A stretch of 64,000 nt of DNA from JANTGF01 sp963750735. GTDB lineage: Bacteria > Bacteroidota > Bacteroidia > Bacteroidales > VadinHA17. This document shows, in pieces, positions 26,386 to 35,563 of this stretch. A program made the translations under genes and the position numbers. The notes below the pieces were generated by a model. That model ran no database searches, was not told where the DNA came from, and was given only the letters and a program-made list of their open reading frames with translations. The DNA lies in the NCBI GenBank assembly GCA_963750735.1, contig CAVVRY010000019.1:62001-126000 (forward strand), in the 5' to 3' direction. Numbering within the stretch: position 1 is the stretch's first letter; each line of letters begins with the position of its first letter.

Positions 26386-28551
26386 ATGAAAAAATTATTC
26401 CTGTTATTCGTTTTCGTACTATATGTAGCTTCCTATAATTCCAGAGCAGATGAGGGAATGTGGATACCTATTCTGATTGAGAAGTTGAATATAGAAGATA
26501 TGAAGGAAAAGGGGTTTAAGCTATCGGCAGAGGATATATATAGTATTAATAATGCAAGCATGAAAGATGCAGTAATGATATTTGGCGGTGGCTGTACTGC
26601 GGAGTTGATCTCGGGTGAAGGTTTGCTGATAACCAACCACCACTGTGGGTATAGGAGGATACAGCAACATTCAACGGTGGAACACGATTATTTGACAGAT
26701 GGATTCTGGGCGATGTCTCGCGAGGAGGAATTGCCTAACCCGGGCTTATCTGTAACTTTTCTTAAATGGATGGAGGACGTTACCGATCATGTTGTTAAAG
26801 GATTACGTGAAGGTATGATTGAAAAAGACAGGGAGGAAATTATCGAAAAAAATATTGAAGAGGTTATTAAAAGCAAAACTGAAGGAACAAATTATTCAGC
26901 ACATGTTGAGGATTTTTTTGCGGGAAATCAATTTTATCTCTTTGTAGAAGAGAAGTTTAATGATGTTCGACTAGTGGGTGCACCCCCTTCATCAATTGGA
27001 AAATTTGGAGGAGATACTGACAATTGGATGTGGCCAAGACACACAGGTGATTTTTCTTTATTCAGGATTTATGCAGATAAAGATAATAAGCCTGCTGAAT
27101 ATTCGGTTGAAAACCAACCATATGTTCCGGCTAAGTTCTTCCCTGTTTCATTAAAAGGTGTCCAACCTGATGATTTTACTTTTGTGTTTGGTTATCCGGG
27201 AAGTACATATGAATATGTCCCTTCATACCACTTAATAATGCTTACAGAGCAAATCTATCCAAGACTAATATCTGTTCGCGATAAAAAGCTTGAAATAATG
27301 AACCTTGACATGGAAGCCGATCCTAGGGTACGAATACAATATTCAGCTAAAAATGCATCGGTTAGCAATTCATGGAAAAGGTGGATAGGAGAAATTCGGG
27401 GGCTGGATAAATTAGATGCCATTAATAAGAAGAAAGATTTTGAATTAGAGTTTCAGGCATGGGCAGAATCAGATAATCAGAGGAATCAAAAGTATGGGAA
27501 ATTACTTTCAGAATATAAATATGCTTATGATGACTACGCTAAATATAGACTTGCACGAGATTATATAAATGAGGTTTTCCTTAGAAATGGAGCAGAACTT
27601 GTCTCTTTTGCTGGAAAATTTAATCAATTGGTAAGCAAATTGGAGGATAATGCATCTGAAGAGGAAATTAAGGTTCTTGCAGGTGACCTGATGCAACAGA
27701 CAAATAGATTCTTCAATGATTACAACCAACCAACTGATTTTAAACTCTTCGTTTCATTGTTTAGAATGTTTGGGGAAAATATTAGTCCTCAGTTCCAACC
27801 ATCAGTTTATATTAATATTCATTCAAAGTATAATGATGACTATGAAAAGTACGCGAATGATATTTATGAGAAAACAATATTTGTTGATCAGGATAAATTA
27901 TTGGAGATTCTGGAATCACCTGGGAAGGGAAACCTGAAGAAAATTAAAAATGACCCATTATTAGTAGTCTTTAAGAGTGTAGATGATTTATATGTAAATA
28001 AAGTTCAACCAGAATATAGAAGACTAACTAGAGAGTTAAATAGACTCCACAGAACTTATATGGCAGCCCAAATGGAGTTTCAGAATGAGAAAGTTTTTTA
28101 TCCAGATGCAAATTTTACTTTGCGATTATCATATGGGAATGTAAAGGGATACGTTCCGAGGGATGGTGTGGAGTTTAAATATTATACCACATTGCAGGGA
28201 ATAATTGAAAAAGATAATCCTGATATTTATGATTACGATGTGCCTGATAAATTGAAGGAGTTATTTTGGAACAAAGATTATGGGAATTTTGCTGAGAACG
28301 GTGAAATGCACGTCTGTTTTATTGCAACAAATCATACAACCGGGGGGAACTCAGGAAGCCCCGTTTTAAATGCAGAGGGTCACTTAATTGGCGTGAATTT
28401 TGATCGGGCATGGGAAGGAGTTATGAGCGACCTAATGTTTAATCCGGATCAATGCAGGAATATTTCACTTGATATTCGATATGCATTGTTTATCATAGAT
28501 AAATTGGCAGGAGCAGGTTATCTATTAAATGAGATGGAACTTGTAGAATAA
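26386..28551 (+). CDS. dpp11: S46 family dipeptidyl-peptidase, DPP11-like
   Basis: This 721-residue protein has a signal peptide (about 1-21) and is a periplasmic S46 serine peptidase that cuts dipeptides from oligopeptides. The catalytic residues are seen in TNHHCGY (His85), DNWMWPRHTGD (Asp) and GGNSGSPV (Ser656). The specificity position 18 residues after the serine is Arg674 in NFDRAWEG; in the characterised Porphyromonas enzymes Arg marks DPP11 (Asp/Glu-specific) and Gly marks DPP7. So cleavage after acidic residues is predicted. It ends the operon and is followed by a strong terminator. It fits a peptide-fermenting life together with the M14 peptidase at 45-47 kb. Confidence 0.9.
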   Translation: MKKLFLLFVFVLYVASYNSRADEGMWIPILIEKLNIEDMKEKGFKLSAEDIYSINNASMKDAVMIFGGGCTAELISGEGLLITNHHCGYRRIQQHSTVEHDYLTDGFWAMSREEELPNPGLSVTFLKWMEDVTDHVVKGLREGMIEKDREEIIEKNIEEVIKSKTEGTNYSAHVEDFFAGNQFYLFVEEKFNDVRLVGAPPSSIGKFGGDTDNWMWPRHTGDFSLFRIYADKDNKPAEYSVENQPYVPAKFFPVSLKGVQPDDFTFVFGYPGSTYEYVPSYHLIMLTEQIYPRLISVRDKKLEIMNLDMEADPRVRIQYSAKNASVSNSWKRWIGEIRGLDKLDAINKKKDFELEFQAWAESDNQRNQKYGKLLSEYKYAYDDYAKYRLARDYINEVFLRNGAELVSFAGKFNQLVSKLEDNASEEEIKVLAGDLMQQTNRFFNDYNQPTDFKLFVSLFRMFGENISPQFQPSVYINIHSKYNDDYEKYANDIYEKTIFVDQDKLLEILESPGKGNLKKIKNDPLLVVFKSVDDLYVNKVQPEYRRLTRELNRLHRTYMAAQMEFQNEKVFYPDANFTLRLSYGNVKGYVPRDGVEFKYYTTLQGIIEKDNPDIYDYDVPDKLKELFWNKDYGNFAENGEMHVCFIATNHTTGGNSGSPVLNAEGHLIGVNFDRAWEGVMSDLMFNPDQCRNISLDIRYALFIIDKLAGAGYLLNEMELVE

Positions 28552-28571
28552 AAAAATATAAGTGATATTGG

Positions 28572-28596
28572 ATACCTTTATTGTAAAGGTATTTTT
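28572..28596 (+). terminator. Intrinsic terminator after the DPP11 gene
   Basis: ATACCTTTA (28572-28580) and TAAAGGTAT (28584-28592) form a perfect nine-pair stem with a TTG loop, then a T run. It lies 20 bases after the stop codon. Confidence 0.88.
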
Positions 28597-28599
28597 CAT

Positions 28600-28629
28600 T
28601 TTGAATCTCCTAAATAAGGATTAAATTTG
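28600..28629 (+). promoter_or_regulatory. Promoter of the metal-transporter-like gene
   Basis: TTTG (28600-28603), 18 bases, TAAATTTG (28622-28629): a good Bacteroidota promoter placed directly after the terminator of the previous operon and 36 bases before the start codon at 28666. Confidence 0.65.
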
Positions 28630-28665
28630 TTGGTTTATTTTTAATTGCATTCTTATTGCTTAATA

Positions 28666-29379
28666 ATGACTGAAGAAATTCAATTACTAACTGTTACAGC
28701 AGCATCCATTGGCCTGTTTCATACTCTTTTTGGCCCGGATCACTACCTCCCTTTTATAGTAATGTCAAAGGCGGGTAAATGGTCAATGGCAAAAACCATC
28801 TGGGTTACTATTGCCAGTGGTGTCGGTCATGTTTTAAGTTCAGTACTTCTGGGATTTGTTGGAATAGCTCTAGGCATAGGTGTAAATAGATTAACCGGGG
28901 TAGAAAGTGGGAGAGGTAGTTTGGCGGCATGGATGCTTATAGCATTTGGATTTGCTTATATGATATGGGGTATTCGAAGGATTTACCGAAACAAAAAACA
29001 CAATCATTTACATGTGCATGATAACGGGACTTTCCATACCCATGATCATTCTCATCATTCTGAACATTCCCATGTTCATAAAAAAGAGAAGGCCAAAAAT
29101 CTGACACCATGGATTTTGTTTACGATTTTTGTTCTGGGTCCATGCGAACCTTTGATCCCTATATTAATGTATCCGGCAGCAGAAAATAACTTTTCTGGAT
29201 TGATTCTAGTTACTTCTGTTTTTGCTATTGTAACTATTCTAACCATGCTTACAGTCGTGATTATAGGATATTATGGAGTAAGCTTTATCAACCTTGGAAA
29301 ACTGGAAAAGTACACGCATGCACTGGCAGGTGCAACAATTATGTTGAGCGGATTGGCAATTATATTTTTAGGGCTTTGA
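28666..29379 (+). CDS. His-rich membrane protein, NicO/UreH-like, possible nickel transporter
   Basis: This protein has 237 residues and about six membrane helices. I use the ATG at 28666 (MTEEIQLLTV); an earlier in-frame start at 28645 adds seven residues without support. The first helix carries HTLFGPDHYLP, which resembles the HX4DH metal motif of nickel/cobalt permeases, and a cytoplasmic loop holds a histidine cluster (HTHDHSHHSEHSHVHKK). GPCEPLIPILMYPA follows in the fifth segment. Nickel supply for the hydrogenase encoded 4-10 kb away is a reasonable inference, but other metals or a TauE-like exporter role remain possible. It converges with gatD, with 25 bases between the stops. Confidence 0.7.
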   Translation: MTEEIQLLTVTAASIGLFHTLFGPDHYLPFIVMSKAGKWSMAKTIWVTIASGVGHVLSSVLLGFVGIALGIGVNRLTGVESGRGSLAAWMLIAFGFAYMIWGIRRIYRNKKHNHLHVHDNGTFHTHDHSHHSEHSHVHKKEKAKNLTPWILFTIFVLGPCEPLIPILMYPAAENNFSGLILVTSVFAIVTILTMLTVVIIGYYGVSFINLGKLEKYTHALAGATIMLSGLAIIFLGL

Positions 29380-29404
29380 TTACAGTTACTTAGATATTCC
29401 TGGC

Positions 29405-30790
29405 CTATTTATGTACTTTCCTTATAAACTCTTCTGTTTCAGGTATTCCACCCTGGTAAACAAGGTAGCCATTATATGGTTCCCTAAGAGTAATTTCATC
29501 ATTTACAGGTGTAAGCATAAGTTTTTTTACCTCATCAGGGTCATCTGTCTGTCCAAGCACCCAGCTAAGTTTAACCCAGGCAACTTCAGGTAGCATATTG
29601 CCTGTTGGTATTATCCCATTAGCCATCATATCCCGGCCTGTGTCATAAACAAACATATGCACATATCCCCAAATGGTTTGGAGGGTCATAAACATATGGA
29701 TACCTTTTTTCTGGGCTCTTTTGATAGCAGGATAAAGTTCTTTGTTTACATGACCTAGTCCGGTTCCAACGATAATGATTCCCTTGTATCCTAAATCTAT
29801 TAAGGCATCTAATGTATCAGGATTCATTCCCGGATAGTAGTAAAGCATGGTAACCTTATTACTGAAATAAGGCATGATTTTTACAGATTTGTCATTTCGG
29901 CGTTTATTGTATTTTTTTTTGATAGGAATAATTCCCTCTTTGTTGATTCTGGCAAGAGGAGTGTCTCCAATTGTTCTGAAAGTTGATCTATATGATGAGT
30001 GCATTTTTCTAACCCTTGTTCCTTTGTGCAGGAGTCCATATTCATCAGAGGTCGGGCCAAACATGCATACCATTACTTCAGCAATATCAGATTGTCCGGC
30101 GGCCTGCATTGCATGCATCAAGTTTAGCGCAGCATCAGAACTGGGTCGATCGGAAGATCTTTGTGAACCGACCAGAACTATAGGTATTGGTAAGTTTTGA
30201 CACATAAATGTAAGTGCAGCACCCGAATGTTGTAATGTATCTGTACCATGACCAATTACAATCCCATCTACTCCTCTTTCAATCTCCTTACCAATTGCCT
30301 TTGCCAAAGCGATATATTGTTTGGCCCCCATGTTTTCACTAAAAACAGCAAAAATTTTCTCCGTTTCCAGATTGCATATATCTGCTAATTCAGGTACTGC
30401 TCCATATAGTTCACCAGGAGAAAATGCAGGGATAACAGCACCGGTACGATAATCCAAACGGGAAGCAATTGTCCCACCTGTGCCAAACAGTTTTACTTTT
30501 GGTAAACCAGGTGTGATTGGGAACTCTTTCTCAGGAATTTTATAATTGGCTTTTTTATAACCTGTTTCCTTCATGCTCTGAATTGTTCCAATATCAATTC
30601 CAATGTTGTATCCGGTAATAATTTTTAATACAATGTGCTTATCGTCATCATTTTCTGACCGGGGAAGAACAGTACCTTCAAAGGATCCTCTTGTGGTAAT
30701 TACCTTAGTTTGCCCCCATACGCGTACATTATATTTTTTCAATACCTCGAGTGCATCACCTTTGTATCCCTGAAATATATCATTTTTCAT
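29405..30790 (-). CDS. gatD: Glu-tRNA(Gln) amidotransferase subunit D (archaeal type)
   Basis: GatD of 461 residues is the ammonia-releasing asparaginase-like subunit of GatDE, which turns Glu-tRNA(Gln) into Gln-tRNA(Gln). A small beta-barrel domain (about 1-90) precedes the asparaginase fold. Catalytic threonine loops are FGTGGTIASR (Thr107) and GHGTDT (181-185). The N-terminal barrel separates GatD from plain L-asparaginases, and the partner gatE lies 36 bases upstream, which settles the call. Slightly longer than typical archaeal proteins. Confidence 0.93.
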   Translation of the reverse strand: MKNDIFQGYKGDALEVLKKYNVRVWGQTKVITTRGSFEGTVLPRSENDDDKHIVLKIITGYNIGIDIGTIQSMKETGYKKANYKIPEKEFPITPGLPKVKLFGTGGTIASRLDYRTGAVIPAFSPGELYGAVPELADICNLETEKIFAVFSENMGAKQYIALAKAIGKEIERGVDGIVIGHGTDTLQHSGAALTFMCQNLPIPIVLVGSQRSSDRPSSDAALNLMHAMQAAGQSDIAEVMVCMFGPTSDEYGLLHKGTRVRKMHSSYRSTFRTIGDTPLARINKEGIIPIKKKYNKRRNDKSVKIMPYFSNKVTMLYYYPGMNPDTLDALIDLGYKGIIIVGTGLGHVNKELYPAIKRAQKKGIHMFMTLQTIWGYVHMFVYDTGRDMMANGIIPTGNMLPEVAWVKLSWVLGQTDDPDEVKKLMLTPVNDEITLREPYNGYLVYQGGIPETEEFIRKVHK

Positions 30791-30826
30791 TCAGTAGTAT
30801 TTTGTAAAAAGTCTGTTAGCTAAGAA

Positions 30827-32755
30827 TTAAATTTCATTACTTAGCTCTTTTAAGTCTATATTACCAATCGCAATATTTCTAAGCTGCCCCATTATCCAGT
30901 TTATTTCTGAACTCTTGTGGTGATTATTGCCATTTTGGTTGAATTTATTTTTAAGAAAAGGAATTTTTGCTAGAATGTCCTCTTTAGTAATTGGTCTGAA
31001 ATTGATGCTGGTTAATATTGAGTCGAAATCCATCAATGGATGTTCAATTATGACTGGAAGCATATTTTCTGCCAGCATCATATGTAACTCTTTCTTCTTT
31101 AGGAATTTAAATAAATCAAACAGAATTGAATACTCAAACTTGTCAGATTTTTTGTAATGACCCTCAGCATACTTAAGTTTGTGACCAAAAAATATTCCAA
31201 TATACTTGGGAGGTAAATTAAGCTCTTCAACAATCATTTTAATTAGAGGAAAAAGATTTTTAGAGAAAATATATGTGAAAGTCTCTTCAGGTATTTTCCA
31301 GTTTTTAAGTTTTTTATAATGATCAATGATTTCTTCAGGAAGGTTTCTGCTTATTTCTTCAATTTCCTCGTCTTCCAGAGGAATAGGTGAGGAGTCAGTA
31401 TCTGGATACATCCGATCAGCTCCCGGCAGCACCCTTTCGAAAATTGTAGTCCCATCGGAGTATGATTTCCGGGTCTCGTTTGGAACTCCTTGAAAGGCAA
31501 GTAAACACCTCTCTTCAATTGTTTCAAGCGCTGTAGGGATATCATCTTCCTTACCATGAATAATTATTTGTGCATCATTTTCATTTGCTTTCAATATGCT
31601 TGTTATATTGTTCCAGATACTTTTTTCAATAACTGGCTCAACTTCTTCTGTATGACTGAGGTTTGGTTTTTCAAGACAGGCAATAACTTTTAAACGATCT
31701 GATATTTCATCAGAAAAAGTCTTGCCTGGTTGTGTGAAATGTGAAAGTATACCTTTAAAATATGGTAAATTAATAGCAATAATAGTTTCGGAATTAGATA
31801 CTTCTGACAGATTCAGGTCTATCTTTGTATGTCTTATTTTCCACTTTGAAAGATTAGGTACTCTTTTTTTTAAGATAGCTCTTATTTTAAGCAAGGCCCA
31901 TTGCCTGAATACCTCATTATGTGTGAGTTCTGGAATCCATTTCGAATGAGCCACACCTTTTATTTCAACTCTGGTACCACCTTTACAACTAACATTCACA
32001 TCCTGCCTTCCCGTTCCTATTCCAGTCCGGACTTTACCTGTACTTCGATTTAAAAAACGTATGTAATCACATGTATCTTTAACTTCATCGGGGTTAAGGC
32101 AATCAGGATATGTTACTGTTTCAATAAGAGGCATACCCAATCTGTCAGTTTTAAAGATTCGTGTATGGCCAATGTCAGAGATTTCCCGGCACGAATCTTC
32201 TTCAATACTTAATTGGATAAGACGGATTTTCTTGTAAGGTAAACTAATTTCCCCATCTACTCCAATAATTGCTGTACGTTGAAATCCTGTTGGAATACTT
32301 CCATCAAGGTATTGTTTCCTGGTTATATGAACTTCACCCACAATATTTAACTTCGACAGAAGTGAAATTTCCAATGCAATCTTGAGGGCTTCACTATTCA
32401 TAGGAAAGGGTGGAGTGTCATCCACCTCATACGTGCAAGCCGTTTCATTCTTTATTCTATAAACAATTTCTTTCCTTGTTTTAAATTCCATGAGGGCAGT
32501 ACCATCATATTCACCCAATTCACTTAGAGTTGGACGCATATGACGAATTAGCTCTGCATCATAGTCTTTGCTATCATTGAATATGCCTGCCGGACAATGA
32601 CAAAAAAGTTTTTCTTTGGTAAGAAGTTGCTGATGAACTTCAAGGCCAGATTTGAAACCTATCTTAGTATAGGTTTCCTGCGTGGCATCCTTACGTGTAA
32701 CATACCCGGTAGCTTGTAGGGTAGTTTCGTAATTCTCTTTTGGATCAAAATCCAT
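30827..32755 (-). CDS. gatE: Glu-tRNA(Gln) amidotransferase subunit E (archaeal type)
   Basis: GatE of 642 residues is the tRNA-binding, kinase and transamidase subunit. The GatB/E core has KSGLEVHQQL (about 36-44), ETACTYEVDDTPPFP, YLDGSIPTGFQRT and TGIGTGRQDVNVS. An inserted domain (about 280-400) and a C-terminal YqeY-like tail ending in GQLRNIAIGNIDLKEL follow, as in GatE and unlike the shorter GatB. It begins the gatE-gatD pair. GatDE is classically described from archaea, where it makes Gln-tRNA; finding it in a Bacteroidota-like genome suggests ancient gene transfer. Whether this genome also has GatCAB or GlnRS cannot be seen. Confidence 0.93.
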   Translation of the reverse strand: MDFDPKENYETTLQATGYVTRKDATQETYTKIGFKSGLEVHQQLLTKEKLFCHCPAGIFNDSKDYDAELIRHMRPTLSELGEYDGTALMEFKTRKEIVYRIKNETACTYEVDDTPPFPMNSEALKIALEISLLSKLNIVGEVHITRKQYLDGSIPTGFQRTAIIGVDGEISLPYKKIRLIQLSIEEDSCREISDIGHTRIFKTDRLGMPLIETVTYPDCLNPDEVKDTCDYIRFLNRSTGKVRTGIGTGRQDVNVSCKGGTRVEIKGVAHSKWIPELTHNEVFRQWALLKIRAILKKRVPNLSKWKIRHTKIDLNLSEVSNSETIIAINLPYFKGILSHFTQPGKTFSDEISDRLKVIACLEKPNLSHTEEVEPVIEKSIWNNITSILKANENDAQIIIHGKEDDIPTALETIEERCLLAFQGVPNETRKSYSDGTTIFERVLPGADRMYPDTDSSPIPLEDEEIEEISRNLPEEIIDHYKKLKNWKIPEETFTYIFSKNLFPLIKMIVEELNLPPKYIGIFFGHKLKYAEGHYKKSDKFEYSILFDLFKFLKKKELHMMLAENMLPVIIEHPLMDFDSILTSINFRPITKEDILAKIPFLKNKFNQNGNNHHKSSEINWIMGQLRNIAIGNIDLKELSNEI

Positions 32756-32890
32756 GATTACGGAATTTTGCTGTTTTAAAAAATTAAAAGTAGGAAATCG
32801 AAATGAATGGTTTAGTTGATTTTATTAATATTTACTAACAATTATATTGGAATCTTTTTCGAGGAAATTAGAAATATGAATTACTATCTA

Positions 32891-32898
32891 CAAAGATA
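32891..32898 (-). promoter_or_regulatory. Possible -7 element of gatE-gatD
   Basis: Read on the minus strand this is TATCTTTG, an exact TAnnTTTG match about 135 bases upstream of the gatE start. I see no clear TTTG at the -33 position, so confidence is limited. Confidence 0.4.
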
Positions 32899-32964
32899 AA
32901 TCTATGAGAAAATTGATGAATTAGTTCAGTTTATCTAATTGTATTCTTCAGATCAGGAGAAGAG

Positions 32965-33504
32965 TTAATCTTTTAGAGAATCCGGGATTGGATTTTTTTC
33001 ACCAGGGATCTCGTTCAGAATAGAAACTATTTTCCACTCACCATTTTTTTTAATTAGCGAAAAACTGTCAACACCTTTTTGAGGGGGTCTTTCACTTCCC
33101 GGTATATATGCTTCATAAAGTACCAGGAAGGTGGCGATATCCCCAAATATCATCGATTCTTTGTTAATAATGGTTTCTGAAAATCCGGTCTCTATCACAT
33201 TTCTACTTTCTATAAACTCAACAAAATCAGCTACAAAATCATTCACAGAGAAGATACTTGTTTCTTCCCTGCTGGTGCGGAGTACAATTATTGCATCCTC
33301 AATAAATAGAGATTTGACCTTTTCCCAATCCGGAGTGGTCCCAGCATTAAAAGTTACCAGTTCATATAATTTGTCAACTACTTCTTCTGCAGAAATTGCC
33401 TTATCATCCTTATTCGTTTCTGTGGTTTGTGCTAGAAATGCAATTGAGTGAAGCAGGAGGATAAATATTAAGAAGTACCTTTTAGTATTGAAAGAATTGT
33501 TCAT
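32965..33504 (-). CDS. Exported SnoaL/DUF4440-like (NTF2-fold) protein
   Basis: This 179-residue protein has a signal peptide (FLIFILLLHSIAFLAQ, about 11-26) and a single NTF2-like domain: the pattern DWEKVKSLFIEDAIIVLR and the C-terminal DSFSLIKKNGEWKIVSILNE are typical of SnoaL/DUF4440 proteins, which bind small hydrophobic molecules or act as enzymes. No catalytic residues can be assigned. It follows the hydrogenase protease gene by 49 bases and may be the last gene of the hox operon, but a link to hydrogenase is unproven. Confidence 0.72.
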   Translation of the reverse strand: MNNSFNTKRYFLIFILLLHSIAFLAQTTETNKDDKAISAEEVVDKLYELVTFNAGTTPDWEKVKSLFIEDAIIVLRTSREETSIFSVNDFVADFVEFIESRNVIETGFSETIINKESMIFGDIATFLVLYEAYIPGSERPPQKGVDSFSLIKKNGEWKIVSILNEIPGEKNPIPDSLKD

Positions 33505-33553
33505 GTGTATTGTGCTAAGAAAGATTGATATAAATACTTACAGATTTATAAGT

Positions 33554-34051
33554 TCAAATAATATTTTTTTCCTTTACTTCAGCTATTTTTTTCGTATCTA
33601 AAATATATGGTTTAATCAGATCCAGTGCTTTTTCGAGATTATTCTGCGCATTTATACTAAATCCTTCCCGGAAATCCCAATCATAACCTTTAATATGTAT
33701 AAGCCATACACTTGGAGTTACATTATATATTAGATTGCACAAATCGAGCACATAAGCAGGAGAAACAGCATGCATGCTGAATTCAATTTTTGATTTTGAA
33801 GGTGTAACTTTTGTTATATTGACACTGGAGATTTCTTCCAGAGATGCATCAGCAAAAAAAACTACATCGAAGTTTGAAATAATTTCGGCATCCTCAATAT
33901 TTAATTGATAATTGGATTCACAACTAACATTCTCAATTTTCTTATCCTTTATCCAGGTTTCAATGGCTTCAGAGAAAGCTACACCCAGGCCATCATCTGC
34001 TCTTCCTGGGTTACCATAGCCATATATCAATATCTTAGTGCTGTTGTTCAT
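33554..34051 (-). CDS. hoxW: NiFe-hydrogenase maturation protease
   Basis: This 165-residue endopeptidase removes the C-terminal tail of the hydrogenase large subunit after nickel insertion. The family opening is clear: ILIYGYGNPGRADDGLGVAF (residues 7-26), where the Asp/Asp region holds the first nickel-sensing acidic residue, with FFADASLEE and HAVSPAYVLDL as later motifs. It starts 44 bases after hoxH, its substrate, so the HoxW assignment rests on context. Confidence 0.9.
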   Translation of the reverse strand: MNNSTKILIYGYGNPGRADDGLGVAFSEAIETWIKDKKIENVSCESNYQLNIEDAEIISNFDVVFFADASLEEISSVNITKVTPSKSKIEFSMHAVSPAYVLDLCNLIYNVTPSVWLIHIKGYDWDFREGFSINAQNNLEKALDLIKPYILDTKKIAEVKEKNII

Positions 34052-34095
34052 ATAAAATGAAACAGTTCAATTAAGTTCAAAAGTAAAAAGAAAAA

Positions 34096-35547
34096 TTAAC
34101 TTCTTTTCTGGTCTAAAAGCTCATCCTTTTGGTTAAATACTGATATTTCCAGAGGCATTTTTCCAAGAGCATGAGTTGCACAACTTAAGCATGGATCATA
34201 AGCTCGAATAGCAACTTCAACCGCATTCATCATTCCTTCAGAAATGACAGCGTGACCATTCATATAATCCTTTGCAACGGCTTTTACTGCGCGGTTCATT
34301 GGTGTATTGTTGTTGGTAGTGGAAACTATCAGGTTTGCCATCTCGATCTGATCATCTCCATTTATCCTATAATGGTGGAATAAAGTTCCTCTAGGAGCTT
34401 CAAGAAGACCAACTCCTTCATTGACTTTTTTTCCTTTAACTATAAGTTTATCACCTGTAATGTCAGAATCATTCAATAACTCTTTCATCATCTCAGCCGA
34501 ATGAAGAATCTCAATAAGACGGGCCCAATGCATATGCATTGACATATTGTTTGGCTTCCCGTGTGTATAAGCCCTGAAAATTTCATGTTCTTTTTGAGCC
34601 AGTGGTGTTGGTATAAAATCAACAGTATTCATCCGGGCCAATGGTCCTACCCGGTACCAGCCTTTCTTCCTGCCATATTCTTTTAGGAATGGGAACTTCA
34701 TATAACTCCATGATTTTACTTCCTCACCAATATAATCTACATAGTCCTGGTAGTCAACATCATGAAGTATCTTGTTGCCTTCCGCATCAATAGCTCTGAG
34801 CACACCATGGTAAAGGTCCATAGCTCCATCATTTCTCACCAGGCTAAGATGAGAAGATGGGAACGAAGCAAAATTATCAACCAATTCTTTGTTTGCCTTA
34901 TGGTAGCCTTTGAAAAAGTCCAATGCACCAATAGACCATTCAATCATTTTATCCACATTCATTGGATCGTCTCCATGAAGGAATGAGTCTCTTTCTTCTT
35001 CGGTTAAACTTTTATTAATTCCACCAGGGATAGCTCCGGTTCCATGAATTTTCTTCCCGGCTGTAGCCTGTATGATTTCCTGTCCAAATTTTCGCATCAT
35101 AACACCTTGAACTGCAAGGTCTTTGTGTTCCATGGCAACACCAATGATGTTTCTTATATTAGGGTCGGCTTGTATTCCAAAGAGCATGTCAGGAGATGCA
35201 AGGTGGAAGAAATGAAGTGCATGCGATTGGAACATCTGGCCATAGTGCATCAGTCTTCTCATTTTTTCAGCTGTTGGTGTAAGACCTTTCCCTTTTCCTG
35301 CTCCTACAATTACATCCATAGCTTTTGCTGCTGCAAGATGATGACTTACAGGACAAATTCCGCACAGTCTCTGCACTAGCACCGGAGCTTCCCAATAAGG
35401 GCGACCCTGTATAAATCGCTCAAATCCACGAAATTCGACAATATGTAAACGACTTTGTACAACCTGGTTATGGTCATCCATATGAATAGTTACTTTTCCA
35501 TGACCTTCAACCCTGGTTACTGGTTCTATAGTGATTTTTCTTGGCAT
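34096..35547 (-). CDS. hoxH: NAD-coupled NiFe-hydrogenase large subunit
   Basis: HoxH of 483 residues holds the NiFe active site. The N-terminal ligands are in RLCGICPVSHH (about 61-71) with RVEGHGKVTIHMDD near the start, and the C-terminal ligands in DPCLSCATH. A tail of 24 residues (starting ALGKMPLE) follows and would be cut off by the protease encoded next. The four-gene order hoxF-U-Y-H and the soluble partners indicate a group 3d bidirectional enzyme that exchanges electrons between H2 and NAD(H). Confidence 0.95.
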   Translation of the reverse strand: MPRKITIEPVTRVEGHGKVTIHMDDHNQVVQSRLHIVEFRGFERFIQGRPYWEAPVLVQRLCGICPVSHHLAAAKAMDVIVGAGKGKGLTPTAEKMRRLMHYGQMFQSHALHFFHLASPDMLFGIQADPNIRNIIGVAMEHKDLAVQGVMMRKFGQEIIQATAGKKIHGTGAIPGGINKSLTEEERDSFLHGDDPMNVDKMIEWSIGALDFFKGYHKANKELVDNFASFPSSHLSLVRNDGAMDLYHGVLRAIDAEGNKILHDVDYQDYVDYIGEEVKSWSYMKFPFLKEYGRKKGWYRVGPLARMNTVDFIPTPLAQKEHEIFRAYTHGKPNNMSMHMHWARLIEILHSAEMMKELLNDSDITGDKLIVKGKKVNEGVGLLEAPRGTLFHHYRINGDDQIEMANLIVSTTNNNTPMNRAVKAVAKDYMNGHAVISEGMMNAVEVAIRAYDPCLSCATHALGKMPLEISVFNQKDELLDQKRS

Positions 35548-35563
35548 TGTTTCTTAATCTTGG

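Noticed and set aside
35044..35379. Plus-strand open frame with several cysteines opposite hoxH
   Set aside because: The cysteines come from reading the complement of hoxH; hoxH itself is fully conserved here.
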